DNA of 41,211 nt from assembly GCA_035289125.1 (NCBI GenBank), contig DATDXW010000064.1:1-41211 (forward strand). The letters run 5' to 3'. Source of the stretch: JACQID01 sp035289125. Lineage in GTDB: Archaea; Aenigmatarchaeota; Aenigmatarchaeia; GW2011-AR5. A model generated the notes under the pieces. The model searched no databases, was not told the DNA's origin, and saw nothing but the letters and a program-made list of their open reading frames with translations. Positions 39,526 to 41,211 of this stretch are shown one piece after another. Made by a program: the position numbers and the translations under genes. How positions within the stretch are numbered: the first letter of the stretch is position 1; each line of letters starts with the position of its first letter.

Positions 39526-39828
39526 TTATTTCACCGGGTCGTACCCGCTACCTGCGCCGTTACAGCGAAGGATGCGGAACGCGCCCAGCATGAAGCCCAC
39601 GAAGGGCCCCCTCTTCCTTATCGCCTTTTTTGCGTAAGAAGAGCATGACGGAGTAAACGGGCACAGCTTTCGCACGCCCATCTCTTTTTTGATAACCGGA
39701 TTGATATGCCTTTTGTAATAATTTATATTATCCAGAAGGAAGCCTTCTTTTGCGGGGACGCTGCGGATATTTCCAGCCCATTTACACAGCGCCCGGAAAA
39801 GACCGGCATCACAACACTGCCCTTTCAT
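39526..39828 (-). CDS. yidD: YidD-like membrane protein insertion efficiency factor
   Basis: This 100-residue protein matches the compact YidD pattern: NINYYKRHINPVI, then CPFTPSCSSYAKKAIRKRGP, then GAFRILRCN followed by DPV near the end. The family hallmark CRFxPTCSxYxxxA and RCNP...G-DPV are both recognisable. In bacteria YidD assists YidC-mediated insertion. There are about 35 extra N-terminal residues including CC. It is rare in archaea. It overlaps the upstream winged-helix gene by 4 bases (ATGA). Confidence 0.85.
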   Translation of the reverse strand: MKGQCCDAGLFRALCKWAGNIRSVPAKEGFLLDNINYYKRHINPVIKKEMGVRKLCPFTPSCSSYAKKAIRKRGPFVGFMLGAFRILRCNGAGSGYDPVK

Positions 39829-40115
39829 TTGCCCTTGCTCCTCAGCTTTGAAAACTTACGCAGCACTTCCTCGAAGCGCTCAGCTAACTCTTCGCCATCT
39901 TTTGTGAGCTTCACATACTTCGTCCTGCCGGACTTGTCAAAACTAACAAGGCCCATTTCCCGGAATATTTCCAGAAGCTTTACAGTATGAGAATACGTGC
40001 AGTCTGTTTCTTTCGCAAGGATAGAAACGTACTTCGCATCGCCCATCTTCACGCTTATCAGAAGCTTCACGGGCTTCTTCCGCAGGAAAAGATACTCCAG
40101 CTCTTTAGTCATCAT
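39825..40115 (-). CDS. MarR/ArsR-like winged-helix regulator
   Basis: This 96-residue winged-helix protein has KLLISVKMGDAKYVSILAKE, recognition helix TYSHTVKLLEIFREMGLVSF, wing DKSGRTKYVKLTKDGEELAE and a short C-terminal helix. It is the first gene of the regulator-yidD-membrane protein operon and probably regulates it. A minus-strand A/T-rich promoter lies just upstream, and the histone gene is divergent about 110 bases away. Confidence 0.75.
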   Translation of the reverse strand: MMTKELEYLFLRKKPVKLLISVKMGDAKYVSILAKETDCTYSHTVKLLEIFREMGLVSFDKSGRTKYVKLTKDGEELAERFEEVLRKFSKLRSKGK

Positions 40116-40175
40116 TTTGAATTATGCGAATCCCTGCTTAAATAGATGACATATAGCCCGCATCATATAGCATCG

Positions 40176-40190
40176 GACATAAATATATAA
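40176..40190 (+). promoter_or_regulatory. Box A promoter of the histone gene
   Basis: ACATAAATATATAAA contains a strong TATATAAA element, about 40 bases before the first in-frame ATG of the histone (40226). Confidence 0.45.
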
Positions 40191-40225
40191 AAATATTACG
40201 ATGCCCGTGCTGTATCTCGGATGCC

Positions 40226-40474
40226 ATGCAGCTTTTTATCTCCCCACGTGTAAAAATGCTCATGGAACTGACGCTCCAGCCTATAAGGCGGCTTATTTTC
40301 CGCGCCGGCGCGAAACGCGTTTCGGATAGCGGCGCAAGAAAACTGGCGGAACTCATGGAAGCGCGCGCGGCGAGAATCGCCGAGGAGTCGTGGAAGCTCG
40401 CGAAGCATGCTGGACGAACAACGGTCATGAAAAAAGACGTGCGGATGGCGGCGAAGCTCGGAAACAAGGAATAA
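40226..40474 (+). CDS. Archaeal histone
   Basis: This is a single histone fold of about 70 residues: ELTLQPIRRLIFRAGAKRVS, central helix DSGARKLAELMEARAARIAE, then LAKHAGRTTVMKKDVRMAAK. The AGAKRVS and KHAGRTTV motifs are diagnostic. The conserved core begins at ATG 40262, so the first 12 residues from ATG 40226 are probably an alternative start; promoter spacing does not decide. It lacks a tail. It would form dimers that wrap DNA. Confidence 0.92.
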   Translation: MQLFISPRVKMLMELTLQPIRRLIFRAGAKRVSDSGARKLAELMEARAARIAEESWKLAKHAGRTTVMKKDVRMAAKLGNKE

Positions 40475-40480
40475 ACCGAT

Positions 40481-41047
40481 TTACTTTCGCATAGCTCTTC
40501 CTTTCCGCAACGCCACTTCGGGCAAAACGAATCCTGCCTCCTTGAAAGCACCATACGTCATGCCAAGATATTTGGGGCCGTAACCCCTGTAGCCGTCTTC
40601 CAACAAATATTCCCTACTCTGCGCATCGGCAAAAAGCTCCTGAACGCCGCCTACGGTGTGTGGTTTCTCGCGCGAAGTTAATAATCCGCCCAATCTGGAA
40701 GCAGCGGCAAGCCCTCCCGTCCCCTTCCATGGCAAATAAGCTATACTCGTATCTGGGCCTAGTGGCGACGGTTTCTGATAATGTCTCATCAATTTGTCAA
40801 TGGCTTTAGATTCTAATTGGGAGACTCTTTTTTCGCTAACACCTAATTCGTGGGCGATTTCGCCTCTGGGTTTTGGTAAGCCGAGTGCTGCTTTAAGAAT
40901 CGTATAGTCTCTCGGAGTTATAACCGCTTCGGTATAAGCCTGCCGAAGTGCCCTCCTAAATTTTCTGTTGTCTTCTGACGTTCTATTATCTTCCAAAGCA
41001 TCTAATAATCTGCCAAATAGAATGTTACTGGGACGGTTGCCAGACAT
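40481..41047 (-). CDS. Protein with sigma-70 region-4-like helix-turn-helix
   Basis: This is a 188-residue protein. Residues about 40-95 read TPRDYTILKAALGLPKPRGE then IAHELGVSEKRVSQLESKAI and DKLMRHY, the pattern of sigma-factor region 4 (tetrahelical HTH). There is no region 2, so it is not a sigma factor. The C-terminal 90 residues (from YLPWKGTGGLAAASRLGGLL) are unassigned. A TTTAAATA box A (minus, 41069-41076) lies about 27 bases before the ATG. It is the neighbour downstream of radA. It could be a regulator of unknown targets. Confidence 0.6.
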   Translation of the reverse strand: MSGNRPSNILFGRLLDALEDNRTSEDNRKFRRALRQAYTEAVITPRDYTILKAALGLPKPRGEIAHELGVSEKRVSQLESKAIDKLMRHYQKPSPLGPDTSIAYLPWKGTGGLAAASRLGGLLTSREKPHTVGGVQELFADAQSREYLLEDGYRGYGPKYLGMTYGAFKEAGFVLPEVALRKGRAMRK

Positions 41048-41083
41048 TTTCTTTTTTATGGCAAAAGCCTATTTAAACGCCGT

Positions 41084-41211
41084 TCAATCCCGTATTCCCA
41101 CTTCGGTCACGGAGAAAACGGCTTCGCCTTCCGGAAGATTCGGCGAGTCTATCATCCGCGCGACGCGCTTGCCCTGCTTGCCTTTGCGCAAATAGAGGCG
41201 ATACGTGGAAG
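41084..41211 (-). CDS. radA: RadA recombinase, C-terminal end (partial)
   Basis: The minus-strand frame is open from the window edge to TGA at 41084-41086. It encodes STYRLYLRKGKQGKRVARMI then DSPNLPEGEAVFSVTEVGIR and D. The LRKGK..RVA-ID-P-LPE-EA-F-IT--GI-D ending is the C terminus of archaeal RadA/Rad51, the strand-exchange ATPase of homologous recombination. The Walker motifs lie outside the window. Confidence 0.85.
   Translation of the reverse strand, partial: STYRLYLRKGKQGKRVARMIDSPNLPEGEAVFSVTEVGIRD

Overview
The window is a stretch of an archaeal chromosome. It carries a topoisomerase VI A-subunit end, archaeal-type Gly-, Phe-, Leu- and Ala-tRNA synthetases, a type II GAPDH, Spt5, SecE, uL11, uL1, uL10 and P1/L12, FtsZ, MinD, an Lrp regulator, a histone and a RadA end. 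Many genes have TATA-like box A sequences about 25-30 bases before the start codon, as in leaderless archaeal transcripts. Small genes, many short uncharacterised proteins and the mixture of functions suggest a reduced, DPANN-like lineage (Micrarchaeota/Diapherotrites type). That placement is inference and was not tested.

Layout. 1-3866: end of top6A, an orphan AT-rich gene, tRNA-Asn and tRNA-Phe separated by hairpin repeats, a membrane coiled-coil protein, a tRNA-splicing endonuclease gene (endA) broken by an in-frame TAA, and a four-CBS protein with a hibernation-factor-like tail. 3879-8080: a HEPN-like gene, glyS, a degraded locus, an AT-rich methyltransferase-like gene and a long AT-rich spacer. 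8081-18067: pheS-pheT, minD with a Cys-rich partner, lrp divergent from aspartokinase, intron-containing tRNA-Arg, gap and leuS. 18135-22224: FKBP isomerase, repeats, a 41-residue zinc ribbon, then ftsZ-secE-spt5-rpl11. 22221-25617: an accessory island that separates rpl11 from rpl1. It holds a HIT gene inside a perfect inverted repeat, a toxin with a broken antitoxin, short orphan genes, integron attC-like sites and a strongly folded non-coding block. 25618-35315: rpl1-rpl10-rpl12, a YbaK editing domain with alaS, and carA-carB. 35368-41211: orphan genes, tRNA-Gln, a SecB-like protein, dCMP deaminase with a regulator, a regulator-YidD-membrane protein operon, a histone, a sigma-region-4-like protein and the end of radA.

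The translation theme dominates: four synthetases, four tRNAs, four ribosomal proteins, trans-editing, tRNA splicing and a probable ribosome-hibernation protein. The parts least like ordinary housekeeping DNA are the island at 22.9-25.6 kb, the dispersed hairpin repeats (0.8-1.5, 13.8, 19.3-19.6, 21.0 and 25.4-25.5 kb), and two genes in which a single TAA codon interrupts an otherwise intact family sequence.
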